Shown here: positions 1 through 7,964 of the stretch, one piece after another
Numbering within the stretch: the first letter of the stretch is position 1
How the letters are laid out: each line of letters opens with the position of its first letter
From: Alteribacter keqinensis
GTDB taxonomy: Bacteria > Bacillota > Bacilli > Bacillales > Salisediminibacteriaceae
Length of the DNA: 64,000 nt
Assembly (NCBI RefSeq): GCF_003710255.1
Contig: NZ_RHIB01000001.1
Location: forward strand, 2,330,113-2,394,112
Direction of reading: 5' to 3'
The notes under the pieces: generated by a model
Database searches by the model: none
What the model saw: only the letters and a program-made list of their open reading frames with translations
What the model was told of the DNA's origin: nothing
Position numbers and translations under genes: made by a program

Positions 1-529
1 TGTGGATACCGTCTCCTGGAATCCGGTCAACGATGACTTCTTCTTCTGTCCACACACCTTCCTCCTCGGTTACGAGTACAACACGGTTGTAGAGCTCACC
101 TTCACTCTGGTACGTGTAGTATAAGTAGGCCTGTCTTGAAGCGTCTAAGTCTTCAGCCAGGGCCATTCCCAGGAGACCTCCTTCACCCTGTGATAAAACA
201 GGAGCTGACGTTTCCACCTTCTGGCGCTCAACTTTTCCACTTTCATCAATTACAGCAATTTGACCATCCCGTTCCGTAATATAAAAAACGTCTTCAGCGT
301 AGCTTATGTTCCAAGGTGCTTCCAGGTTTTCAGCCACCGTGTCCATCTGTATCCGGTCCGGAGAAATCACCCTCTCCTCCTTTGCATCCGCCTCTTCCGT
401 TTCACCAGACCCACCATGTTCTGACGTTTCTTCTTCCGTTCCGTTCATCTCATTTTCCTCGGTCGTTTCATCTGCCCCGCATGCTGCCAGACAAAGAACA
501 ACCGCCCCTGCAATAAGTAATCTCTTCAT
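1..529 (-). CDS. PQQ-dependent sugar dehydrogenase-like lipoprotein (5' part only)
   Basis: The N-terminal 176 residues are in the window and the gene runs off its left edge. Residues 1-17 form a lipoprotein signal ending in the lipobox L-A-A-C (Cys17). A Glu/Thr-rich acidic linker of about 30 residues follows. Then comes the start of a beta-propeller with the glucose/sorbosone dehydrogenase pattern: PWNISY, then YITERDGQI, GEGGLLGMAL, and IPGDGIH at the cut edge. Family members are exported soluble aldose dehydrogenases using PQQ, anchored here to the outer face of the membrane. The start at 529 is supported by a GGGGGAAGG ribosome site. The catalytic residues lie outside the window, so activity cannot be judged. 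The family call is fairly sure, the substrate unknown. Confidence 0.82.
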   Translation of the reverse strand, partial: MKRLLIAGAVVLCLAACGADETTEENEMNGTEEETSEHGGSGETEEADAKEERVISPDRIQMDTVAENLEAPWNISYAEDVFYITERDGQIAVIDESGKVERQKVETSAPVLSQGEGGLLGMALAEDLDASRQAYLYYTYQSEGELYNRVVLVTEEEGVWTEEEVIVDRIPGDGIH

Positions 530-656
530 CCTTCCCCCTCCTATTCTCTTATCTTTTCCCGTTTACGGACCCGCAAAACGGACAGGCTGATTATTCGCTT
601 CTGACCCTGACCCCTTTATATAATGAAATCATCCCATTCATTAAAGGAGGATTACG

Positions 657-1667
657 ATGAACACACAGCATCAGATTACATTGGCAAAACGACCAGAAGG
701 ACTTCCCGGACAAGAACATTTTTCATTTGAAAAAACAGACGTTCCTTCACCGCAAAAAGGTGAGGTTCTCATTCAAAGTATTTATATCTCGGTAGACCCT
801 TACATGAGGGGCAGGATGGAAGATACAAAATCATACGTAGAACCCTTTCAGGTTGGACGTGTGATTGATGGCGGAGTTGTCGGAAAAGTCGTAGAGTCTG
901 AGAGTGACAAGTTCAGTAAAGGTGATTATGTTATCGGTCATTTAGGATGGAAGGAATACTCCACAGCCAGGGAATCCATCATCAGAAAGGTTGATAAAAA
1001 CCTTGCACCGCTCTCAGCCTACCTGGGCGTTCTGGGAATGCCGGGCCTGACCGCCTATTTCGGGATGACCGACATTGGCCAGCCTGAAGACGGAGAAACG
1101 GTGGTCATTTCAGGTGCTGCCGGTGCAGTAGGCATGATCGCCGGGCAAATTGCAAAGGTCCACGGTGCCAAAGTGATCGGCATAGCCGGTTCGGATGAAA
1201 AAGTGAGCCTGCTGAAAGAAGACGCAGGATTTGATGAAGCCATAAACTATAAAACGACATCTGATATTCATACTGCTTTAAGAGAAGCGTGTCCAAATGG
1301 GGTCGATGTTTACTTTGACAATGTAGGCGGGGAGATCTCCGATGCAGTCTATCCTCTGTTAAACGATTTTGCCCGGATTCCTCAATGCGGAGCAATTTCT
1401 TCATATAATAAAGGAGGAGATGATGTGGGCCCCCGTATCCAGACTTACATGATTAAGGCACGGGTACGTCTTCAAGGGTTCATTGTGTCGGATTATGCTG
1501 ACCGCTTTGATGAAGGGGCCAAACAGCTTGGCATGTGGCTTCAAGAAGGTAAACTCACATACAAGGAGACCATTAACGAAGGGTTTGATAAAATTCCTGA
1601 CGCCTTTCTCGGATTGTTCAGCGGTGAAAATACAGGAAAACAGCTGATTAAGGTAGCTGAGGAATAG
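657..1667 (+). CDS. yfmJ: NADP-dependent MDR-type oxidoreductase, YfmJ/CurA family
   Basis: A 336-residue zinc-independent medium-chain reductase of the prostaglandin reductase/leukotriene B4 dehydrogenase branch. These cytosolic enzymes reduce the double bond of alpha,beta-unsaturated aldehydes and ketones with NADPH. The N-terminal GroES-like half carries SVDPYMRGRM (about 46-55), typical of the branch. The Rossmann half has the nucleotide motif SGAAGAVGM (about 151-159). No zinc-ligand cysteines are visible. AAAGGAGG sits just before the ATG, and a strong terminator follows the stop, so the gene is monocistronic. It probably detoxifies reactive carbonyls; the actual substrate is not shown by the sequence. 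Confidence 0.9.
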   Translation: MNTQHQITLAKRPEGLPGQEHFSFEKTDVPSPQKGEVLIQSIYISVDPYMRGRMEDTKSYVEPFQVGRVIDGGVVGKVVESESDKFSKGDYVIGHLGWKEYSTARESIIRKVDKNLAPLSAYLGVLGMPGLTAYFGMTDIGQPEDGETVVISGAAGAVGMIAGQIAKVHGAKVIGIAGSDEKVSLLKEDAGFDEAINYKTTSDIHTALREACPNGVDVYFDNVGGEISDAVYPLLNDFARIPQCGAISSYNKGGDDVGPRIQTYMIKARVRLQGFIVSDYADRFDEGAKQLGMWLQEGKLTYKETINEGFDKIPDAFLGLFSGENTGKQLIKVAEE

Positions 1668-1670
1668 TAA

Positions 1671-1708
1671 AAGCGCTGCTCTTTAAATCGTGGAGCAGCG
1701 CTTTTTTT
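1671..1708 (+). terminator. Rho-independent terminator after yfmJ
   Basis: An 11-bp perfect stem (AAGCGCTGCTC with GAGCAGCGCTT), an 11-nt loop and a T-run of seven, 3 nt after the yfmJ stop. Confidence 0.9.
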
Positions 1709-1872
1709 AGTGTTCCTTCGCTCCACAAGCGCTTCTGGAATTTTTTCATCCTGAATAAGGATTAATTCTCCCTCAATCTTTTTTTCTTCCGGACAAATTA
1801 CGCCCAATGAGAATGTTTATATTCGCTGTTTTCGGATCTAATCAGACTTACTTCATCTTACAGAAAATGAAC

Positions 1873-2190
1873 ATGAAGCCTGCGTGCCCTTCGCTTTCCG
1901 TGGCGGTGCCGGCAAGCCTCCTCAAGCTAAAAGGAGGCCACTAAAAAAGTAAAAAACAACTTTTTCACTGCCTTTTATTTAAGTGGCAATGGCTCCATTC
2001 GGTTGCTCGTCTGTTACGAGAAACCCAATCATAACAGGCTTTTTAAAACATGCAACCGTTCCGCTCATTGCAGGCACTTACAAAAGTTAAAGATCAAACT
2101 TTTTCAGTGCCTTCTTAAAGCTCTGCGGGGTCTTGCCTGGCCCCCACTGCCACAGGAGTCTCAGGCCCTTCTGCTTCAATATCTTTTTCA
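1873..2190. repeat. Split copy of a dispersed intergenic repeat
   Basis: The gene-free stretch 1709-2395 is mostly repeat-derived. A left half at 1873-1927 (begins ATGAAGCCTGCGTG, then GCTTTCCGTGGCGG) matches copies at 46417 and 61881. A right half at about 2098-2190 (GCGGGGTCTTGCCTGG, then CACAGGAGTCTCAGGC) matches 15140-15235. About 170 bp containing a hairpin (GGCCACTAAAAAAGT with AACTTTTTCACTGCC) and a stretch resembling 20678-20705 separate the halves. Short ORFs across it look accidental. Confidence 0.7.
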
Positions 2191-2301
2191 GCAATAGCAA
2201 CAATCTTTACGAAAACAGCCTTTATATTTGATTCCATAAGAAAAAGATATTATAAACAGCAGACAAGTTAAGGAGAAATTTAATAAATTCTTATCAAAAA
2301 A

Positions 2302-2346
2302 GGCGGCCCATACGGTGAAAGTGCCACCTTATGAGCCGCCCTTTTA
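2302..2346 (-). terminator. Terminator, mainly serving the gene at 2396-2779
   Basis: A stem of about 15 bp (GGCGGC-CATA-GGTG with CACC-TATG-GCCGCC, a few mismatches) is followed on the minus strand by TTTTTT. A weaker T-run on the plus strand could make it bidirectional. Confidence 0.8.
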
Positions 2347-2395
2347 AGCAATGAACGATGCCGCTGCAAATCCAGTTATCAAATTTTTCAAATAA

Positions 2396-2779
2396 CTATG
2401 ACTGCTCCCTCAATCTCTTCTGCTCAAAGTATTCTTTGTCTTTTTTCACCGCATAAATGTGATGCCCAACGGCAAGGAGAAGTAAAATGACTGTGAGTAC
2501 AGCAAAGTAGGCATTCCACCCGATTACATAGTAAAAACTGTAATTCCGCAGGTTTTCAATATACACATTTGACGGATCCACAAGGGGACTCACAATAAAA
2601 TGGTAGATGGCAACGGAAAACAGGAATGAAACGATCATTAAACCGGTGATATACAATGTCGTTTTCAGCTTCGTCATTCTTATTCTTTCGATAATAATAA
2701 AGAACAAGTAACCAACACTTGCAAAAATTAATAAAAAAAGAAAGACGAGCGCAACGATTAACGTAGCTTCATTAATCAT
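2396..2779 (-). CDS. Small integral membrane protein of unknown function
   Basis: A 127-residue protein with three predicted membrane helices: about 7-30, 42-65 and 88-110. A basic loop (RIRMTKLK) lies between helices 1 and 2, and the tail is charged and positively biased (KKDKEYFEQKRLREQ). I do not recognise a family and see no catalytic motif. The ATG at 2779 has an AGGGGG ribosome site 6 nt upstream. It is a single-gene unit between its own terminator and the lipid kinase gene, which is read in the same direction about 95 bp upstream. Weak co-transcription with that gene is possible but not shown. Confidence 0.7.
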   Translation of the reverse strand: MINEATLIVALVFLFLLIFASVGYLFFIIIERIRMTKLKTTLYITGLMIVSFLFSVAIYHFIVSPLVDPSNVYIENLRNYSFYYVIGWNAYFAVLTVILLLLAVGHHIYAVKKDKEYFEQKRLREQS

Positions 2780-2874
2780 AAGAGCCCCCTGAACATTTGG
2801 AATTTTCTTTCTCCATTAATTGTAACGTGGTTTATTATATAAGAAAAGTATCATTTGAAATTTTTTGCAGACAG

Positions 2875-3762
2875 CTATTTTATTACCATAACGGCTTTTC
2901 TTTGGAGACGTATCTGTGCAGGAGTGGATCCCGTCATTTCCCCGTCACACTGAATCGTCATCGGCCGGTTGCTCGTAACGCCTATTTTTTCGCCTTTATG
3001 AACTGTAACCCCTTTACTTCCCACATGACTTCCCTTCAATGCTTTTGGAAGAACTGTAATCGCCTTCAGTTTATTCACACCGTGTATGACACACACATCT
3101 AACTTTCCGTCTGTTTCTGTGGCATCAGGGCAAATCATGATCCCTCCGCCGTAAAAGGGCATGTTTGCAGTAGCGATCAGCCAGACCCGGTTATATGTAA
3201 ATGATTGTCCATCCACCTTCAGTGTAACCGATGTTGGTTTATAGCCGATCAGCACCCGTATTACACTCACCAGGTAAGACAGGTGTCCAGCATTGATTTT
3301 GTTAAACCACTTTTTATACCAAGACCGGTTCGTGATCTTTGCTACTTCTCCGTCAAATCCTGCACCGGCAGCTGTAATAAACAAACGGTCACCCAGGAAC
3401 CCTGCATCAATGGACACCACATTACCTTCAAGACTTTTGTGTAATGCCTCCCCGGTCTCTGAAGGAATCTTCAACCCTCTTGCGAAGTCATTTCCCGAGC
3501 CGGCGGGGATGATACCCACAGGGACCGTTTTTTCAGCCAACGCATTTAAAACTTCGTGCACCGTGCCGTCACCGCCAATAACGATAACCCGGTCCCCTTT
3601 CTGAAATTCAATCTCCCGCAGCAATTCTTCACTATGGCCCTGAAACCGGGTCCATAAATCAATATAAGCTTCATCTCTCTTGTCAACCGCATGTTTAATC
3701 CCATGCCAGACCCGCTTTCCTTTTCCATTTCCAGCATTCGGATTAATTAAAAAGTACAGCAT
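2875..3762 (-). CDS. Diacylglycerol/lipid kinase family protein
   Basis: A 295-residue DAGK-catalytic-domain protein of the YegS/BmrU/YtlR/DagK type. It begins with FLINPNAGNGKGKR (residues 4-17), carries the nucleotide-binding GGDGTVHEV (about 63-71) and then PVGIIPAGSGNDFARGL (about 81-97). The C-terminal half is the beta-sandwich lid, with DGEM near residue 273. Enzymes of this fold use ATP to phosphorylate diacylglycerol or a related lipid or sphingoid base at the membrane. Bacillus has several paralogs, and the sequence does not tell me which this is. A GGGGG run precedes the ATG at 3762. Confidence 0.88.
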   Translation of the reverse strand: MLYFLINPNAGNGKGKRVWHGIKHAVDKRDEAYIDLWTRFQGHSEELLREIEFQKGDRVIVIGGDGTVHEVLNALAEKTVPVGIIPAGSGNDFARGLKIPSETGEALHKSLEGNVVSIDAGFLGDRLFITAAGAGFDGEVAKITNRSWYKKWFNKINAGHLSYLVSVIRVLIGYKPTSVTLKVDGQSFTYNRVWLIATANMPFYGGGIMICPDATETDGKLDVCVIHGVNKLKAITVLPKALKGSHVGSKGVTVHKGEKIGVTSNRPMTIQCDGEMTGSTPAQIRLQRKAVMVIK

Positions 3763-3883
3763 CCCCCATGCCCCCTTCTCTTTCTGTTTTCATTATACAA
3801 TGCCACAGAGCTGTACAGTTGAATTAAAGAATCCGACCCTTTACAATGGAGGCAGGAATCCGAACGAAAGAAGGTGCGCCTTG

Positions 3884-4168
3884 ATGAAACAGCCGGTTAC
3901 CCATACGTATTACAAAGTGCAAAAGGTCGTCAACAGTATCGAACAGAAGACCGTAGAGCATGAAAGAACGATTACGATGGATAAAGAAAAAGTCACCACC
4001 GCCCACCGTGAATTCAAATTTGAAAACGTGTTTGACGTCTCTTACCGCTCCATCCAGGGGGAAGAAGGACTCATGTATCTCCATACAAGCCAGGGAGTCT
4101 ATTCCTATATGGTTAAAGACGATCCGGCCGATTTCATTGCTGCCTTTAAGGAACTCGACAAACAATAA
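3884..4168 (+). CDS. Conserved-looking small cytosolic protein, function unknown
   Basis: A 94-residue soluble protein with no signal or membrane segment. The first half (THTYYKVQKVVNSIEQKTVEHERTI) is hydrophilic. The second half alternates hydrophobic and polar residues (FENVFDVSYRS, LMYLHTSQGVYSYMV), suggesting a small beta-sheet fold, perhaps PH-like. I do not recognise a family. I prefer the ATG at 3884 over upstream in-frame starts because an AAGAAGGTG ribosome site sits 7 nt before it; a TTG at 3881 is also possible. It lies divergent from the lipid kinase gene and 91 bp ahead of the yeaC-like gene on the same strand. Confidence 0.65.
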   Translation: MKQPVTHTYYKVQKVVNSIEQKTVEHERTITMDKEKVTTAHREFKFENVFDVSYRSIQGEEGLMYLHTSQGVYSYMVKDDPADFIAAFKELDKQ

Positions 4169-4259
4169 TCCCCCGCCAGTTTCTCCCCCGGCTCCTTTTC
4201 TGCATTTTCAAAAATTTTGAATTTTTGATACAATGTAAAGAAAAAGGGGTCTGCATATA

Positions 4260-5213
4260 GTGAAAAATCACCCTGACTTACTTAAACAATTAAAAGAAAG
4301 TGTGGGAAATGTTCTTGTGGGTAAAGACAATGTTGTTGAACTCCTGGCCATCAGTCTCGTTAGCAGCGGTCACGTCCTTCTTGAAGACGTACCCGGTACA
4401 GGAAAAACAATGCTCGCCAAAACCCTTGCCACCCTCATGGACGCCGCGTTTAACAGAATTCAGTTTACCCCGGATGTTCTGCCGAGTGATGTTACCGGGA
4501 TTCAATTTTTCAATCCAAAGGAACAATCCTTCGAGCTCAGGCCGGGTCCTGTCATGACAAATATTCTGCTGGCTGATGAAATTAACAGAGCCACTCCCAG
4601 GACTCAGTCCAGCCTCCTTGAAGTGATGGAAGAATTTCAGGTTACAATTGATGGTCAGACAATGCCTTTACCACAACCATTCATTGTCATCGCCACCCAA
4701 AATCCAATCGAATCCCAACAAGGGACATTTGCCCTTCCCGAAGCGCAGATGGACCGTTTTCTCATGCAGATTCCTGTTGGATACCCCACAAAGCAAGAAG
4801 AGAAAACGATGCTCAAACTCTATAAAACAAGTAAACCTCTGGACAATCTTACACCACTTATTTCAAATGAAGACATTACAGTGCTTCAGGAAGAACGGGG
4901 TAAAATCATGATTAGTGAAGCGGTAGAAGATTACCTTTTGGATATCGTTTCGGCAACACGGGAATCAGAAGATATTGAAGTTGGTGTCAGCCCCAGGGGA
5001 ACCCTCGCGTTCATGAGAAGTGTCCAGGCCAGGGCTTTGCTTCACGGACGCTCTTACGTCACTCCCGAAGATGTGAAATTCCTGGCTCCCTGTGTTCTCG
5101 GTCACCGCCTCGTCCTCACTCTTGAGAGCACGATGACAAGGACGAAAGAAGACATTATGGACCGGCTCCTCCAAGGCATTGAAGCCCCCGTAGAGCAAGG
5201 TTATGTAAAATGA
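4260..5213 (+). CDS. yeaC: MoxR-family AAA+ ATPase
   Basis: A 317-residue MoxR ATPase starting at GTG 4260 after AAAGGGG. Walker A is VPGTGKTML (about 45-53), Walker B ILLADEINRA (about 101-110), and sensor-1 IATQNPIE (about 143-150). The C-terminal lid (AAA_lid_2) runs from about 235 to 310. MoxR ATPases act as chaperone-like remodelers for a partner complex encoded next to them. Here they stand before a DUF58 protein (ATGA overlap) and a membrane DUF4129 protein, the same order as B. subtilis yeaC-yeaD-yebA. The client is unknown; in other systems these trios affect envelope or stress functions. Confidence 0.92.
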   Translation: MKNHPDLLKQLKESVGNVLVGKDNVVELLAISLVSSGHVLLEDVPGTGKTMLAKTLATLMDAAFNRIQFTPDVLPSDVTGIQFFNPKEQSFELRPGPVMTNILLADEINRATPRTQSSLLEVMEEFQVTIDGQTMPLPQPFIVIATQNPIESQQGTFALPEAQMDRFLMQIPVGYPTKQEEKTMLKLYKTSKPLDNLTPLISNEDITVLQEERGKIMISEAVEDYLLDIVSATRESEDIEVGVSPRGTLAFMRSVQARALLHGRSYVTPEDVKFLAPCVLGHRLVLTLESTMTRTKEDIMDRLLQGIEAPVEQGYVK

Positions 5214-6400
5214 AGCAGCCGTGGACAAGGGATTTCCATTATGCGGCATCCTACACGATTCTGTTAACAATGGTCCCATTCCTTCTTTTATTGGCCGTCA
5301 TATTCAGGGAAATTCTCCTGCTCGGTCTTGCGCTGTTTTTTACGTTATTTGTTTACGCAAATAAATGGTACATCAATTATGTGGCCGCTCATCTCTTTAT
5401 CCCCCACGTAGCAAATGAGGTGAGGCTTTTTCCTGAAGATGAAGGCGTTCTTCACGTCCCATTCGAAAACCGGGGCAAAATTCCGATTTTTAACGGAAAA
5501 TGGGGCTTCCACCTTTTTGACCACGAAGAAGCTGTTTCTGTTTTGGATGATCAGCAGCCGTCATCCTATAAACGCGCCTTTAATGTCCCTTCACAAACAA
5601 AGCGTGAGTATAAAACCTACGTAAAAGGTGTGAAGCGCGGGATTTCTCAGGTGCGGTCCATTGAAGTCGTTCTTTACGATGTTTTTAAACTCAGCTCCGT
5701 CCGGATGGTTTATCAAGGTACGTACCGGGGTGAAGTCATTGTCTATCCGAAACCGGCTCCTGTTGAAAACCTGGACACGCACCTCCAGCAATCAAGGGGC
5801 AGCCACACCAAGCCTCATTCTCTCTACGAAGAGATGACGATGACCAGAGGCTCCCGGGAGTACAGAACAGGTGACCCCTTCAACCGTATCAACTGGAAGA
5901 CAACCGCAAGATCCGGAGAGCTGCAAACAAATATTTATGAAAAGGTTACTCTGTCAAAATGGACATTGGTTTTAAACCTGCGGGCTGAAAATCCCTTAAT
6001 ACCAACTCTTCAAAATCTTGAAGACGTGTTAAGCCAGGTTGCCTGTGCACTGCAATACGCGACAAAACAAGGAATCACCTATGAGATGTTTATTAATGTA
6101 AAGATTCCCGGTTCTTCAACCGGACTTCATGTGGAAGCAGACGAAGGAAAAAAGCATCTGATGACCTGCCTTGAAGTACTTGCTAGACTGCGCCATGGCC
6201 AGATCACAATAAACGAACAGCTGATGATGAAGAAGATCTTCGAGCATAATGGTACCTGTGCTGTCTTTCATTTCGGAACGTATGGAAAAACAGAAGAAGA
6301 CTATTATTCACATGCTTCACAAAAAGGAACCAGTATTTCCATTATTACACCGCCAGGGTTAAAAAGAGGGAGGCAAAAACATGAAGAAGTGGCAACCTGA
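5210..6400 (+). CDS. yeaD: DUF58 domain protein (YeaD-like)
   Basis: A 396-residue protein with two N-terminal membrane helices (about 16-50), an extracytoplasmic-type beta region, and the DUF58 signature SREYRTGDPFNRINWKTTAR at about 218-237. DUF58 proteins have a von Willebrand A-like fold and are partners of MoxR ATPases. The start overlaps the yeaC stop by 4 bp (ATGA) and the end overlaps the next gene by 20 bp, so the three are translationally coupled. Its biochemical role is not established for the family. Confidence 0.9.
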   Translation: MKQPWTRDFHYAASYTILLTMVPFLLLLAVIFREILLLGLALFFTLFVYANKWYINYVAAHLFIPHVANEVRLFPEDEGVLHVPFENRGKIPIFNGKWGFHLFDHEEAVSVLDDQQPSSYKRAFNVPSQTKREYKTYVKGVKRGISQVRSIEVVLYDVFKLSSVRMVYQGTYRGEVIVYPKPAPVENLDTHLQQSRGSHTKPHSLYEEMTMTRGSREYRTGDPFNRINWKTTARSGELQTNIYEKVTLSKWTLVLNLRAENPLIPTLQNLEDVLSQVACALQYATKQGITYEMFINVKIPGSSTGLHVEADEGKKHLMTCLEVLARLRHGQITINEQLMMKKIFEHNGTCAVFHFGTYGKTEEDYYSHASQKGTSISIITPPGLKRGRQKHEEVAT

Positions 6401-7601
6401 CCTCCCACACTGGCTTCGCCTCTCTCTTGAGATGTGGTTCGTTTATCTATTGCTGTTCCCTGTATATATGGACACTGCAGGGTACACACCGCCGATCCCA
6501 TTCCTCGCTGTCGTAATAGCAGGGATAATTGTGATTTCCTTTTTTATCAGAAATACAAAGAAGCTGAAATATTCTCTTCTTTCTATTCCAATCGTTATCA
6601 CCGCAGCACTGCTGGGAGGCTTTCATATCTCCATGGCCATTTTCCTGAGCTTCACCCTGTTTTGGCGGGTGCGGGCGCACTTGACGGGGGATCAGGAAGG
6701 AACTGAGATAAAGGTATTATTCCTCTCTCTTTTTACAGGTGTGTTTTATTATCTCCTGTTTCAAAGTGCGCCGTATCACTGGCTTATTCTTATTTTCCTA
6801 TCAATCCAGTTTTTCGGTTCGCTACTGGTCATTGCTTTCAACAACACCCTCAAAGCAGCAACGAACGGTGAACAAAAAAGACGACAGATGCGCTGGACCG
6901 TCAAGATGTTACTCGGTGTCGGCGGGATGGGTCTCCTCGTGGCTTTATTTACACCGATCATTACAGCTGCGATTTTGTTTATCACACGGACCTTTATTTA
7001 CGCCGTCGGATGGCTCATGAGCCCGCTCCTTTTTCTCTTTACAGGGATTGAAGGTGAGGATATTGTCATGGAAGAGGGAGAAGATGAAGGTGACGAAGAA
7101 GCCCCATTACTGTTTGAAGAATTGGGTAACGTTGATGTGGACAGTACATTTATCGGGTCCATTACTTTTTACTGGATAGTGGCAGGCATTCTTTTTCTTC
7201 TTGCCTTTATCTACTTGATCCGAAAGAAAACATCGCGACCGGTACGGAGTAAAGATGAGTCATTTGAAGAAGAAGCTATCCGCCTTGAAGTTGAGCACAG
7301 TAACTGGAACTGGCTGAAAAAGCGGGTAACACCAAAACATGATGTCCGCCGTTCATTTTTAAAACTGGAAACAGCGATGGCCAAAAAAGGGCTCGCCCGA
7401 TCCTTCCCTCAAACCGCAGAAGAATGGTTATTGGAACTGCCTATCGAAGAAGAAGAAAAAGAAAGAATCTACTCAACCTATGAAAGAGTACGTTACGGAG
7501 AGGAAGAGGTTTCTTCTACTGAACATAAAGCATTTAAACAGACGGTTTCAACGGTTATAAAACGGATAAAGAGGCATAAAGAAGATGAGCTTTCCAAGTA
7601 G
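6381..7601 (+). CDS. Membrane protein with C-terminal DUF4129 domain, YebA-like but short
   Basis: A 406-residue protein with about seven membrane helices in the first 220 residues, an acidic loop (residues about 225-243, EEGEDEGDEE), another helix near 257-277 and a cytosolic C-terminal DUF4129-like tail. The tail contains FPQTAEEWLLELP and YERVRYGEEEVS. The usual third member of this trio (YebA type, about 700 residues) has an extracellular transglutaminase-like domain between the helices and the tail; here that core appears to be absent. GGGAGG precedes the ATG at 6381, inside yeaD. It probably forms the membrane anchor of a MoxR/DUF58 complex. The shortening is seen directly; its effect is inference. 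Confidence 0.8.
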   Translation: MKKWQPDLPHWLRLSLEMWFVYLLLFPVYMDTAGYTPPIPFLAVVIAGIIVISFFIRNTKKLKYSLLSIPIVITAALLGGFHISMAIFLSFTLFWRVRAHLTGDQEGTEIKVLFLSLFTGVFYYLLFQSAPYHWLILIFLSIQFFGSLLVIAFNNTLKAATNGEQKRRQMRWTVKMLLGVGGMGLLVALFTPIITAAILFITRTFIYAVGWLMSPLLFLFTGIEGEDIVMEEGEDEGDEEAPLLFEELGNVDVDSTFIGSITFYWIVAGILFLLAFIYLIRKKTSRPVRSKDESFEEEAIRLEVEHSNWNWLKKRVTPKHDVRRSFLKLETAMAKKGLARSFPQTAEEWLLELPIEEEEKERIYSTYERVRYGEEEVSSTEHKAFKQTVSTVIKRIKRHKEDELSK

Positions 7602-7705
7602 ACAGCTCGTTTTTGTATGGCTGTTTTTGTATAAATTGTTGCCAGAGAGGGTTCGAAGATTTTTTCTCCTACGTAAACAGCACCAACCTACCAAACTCAA
7701 AAAAA

Positions 7706-7848
7706 GCGGCTGGGACATAAAGAAAGTGTTTAGCAGAGAATCTCAACAATGCGCGAACATAGCGGAGTATATTTCAGGAGCGGTTTGTTTGCACTGCATG
7801 TTATTCGTTCAAATTTTCGTTGACTAAAATATTTCTGTCCCAGCTCGT
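7706..7848. repeat. Palindromic-ended dispersed element (tgggacataa type)
   Basis: About 136 bp bounded by perfect 9-bp inverted ends, GCTGGGACA at 7709-7717 and TGTCCCAGC at 7836-7844, followed by TCGTTTTTAT. From memory, elements with these ends recur between genes in many Bacillaceae. It lies after the yeaC-yeaD-yebA-like operon and could fold to end transcription. The stretch 7602-7964 holds nothing else except the aceA terminator; an 80-codon ORF across it is not credible. Confidence 0.65.
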
Positions 7849-7927
7849 TTTTATCGTGTTTGCCACCAGAAATCCGGAGCAGGCAGAGGGTCACTCAAAC
7901 AATTTGTTTAATCTGTCCAAAAGAATA

Positions 7928-7954
7928 GACTCCTGAAGTTACCTTCAAGGAGTC
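7928..7954 (-). terminator. Terminator after aceA
   Basis: On the minus strand, GACTCCT-GAAG pairs with CTTC-AGGAGTC, followed by TATTCTTTT. It sits 10 nt beyond the aceA stop. Confidence 0.85.
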
Positions 7955-7964
7955 CTTTGTCAAC

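Noticed and set aside
2003..2197. 64-codon ORF in the repeat region
   Set aside because: It lies entirely in dispersed-repeat DNA with no ribosome site.
3680..3883. Upstream extension of the small gene at 3884-4168
   Set aside because: The extension crosses the divergent lipid kinase start and has no ribosome site; the ATG at 3884 has one.
7585..7827. 80-codon ORF after the DUF4129 gene
   Set aside because: It runs through the palindromic repeat element and overlaps the previous gene; composition is not protein-like.
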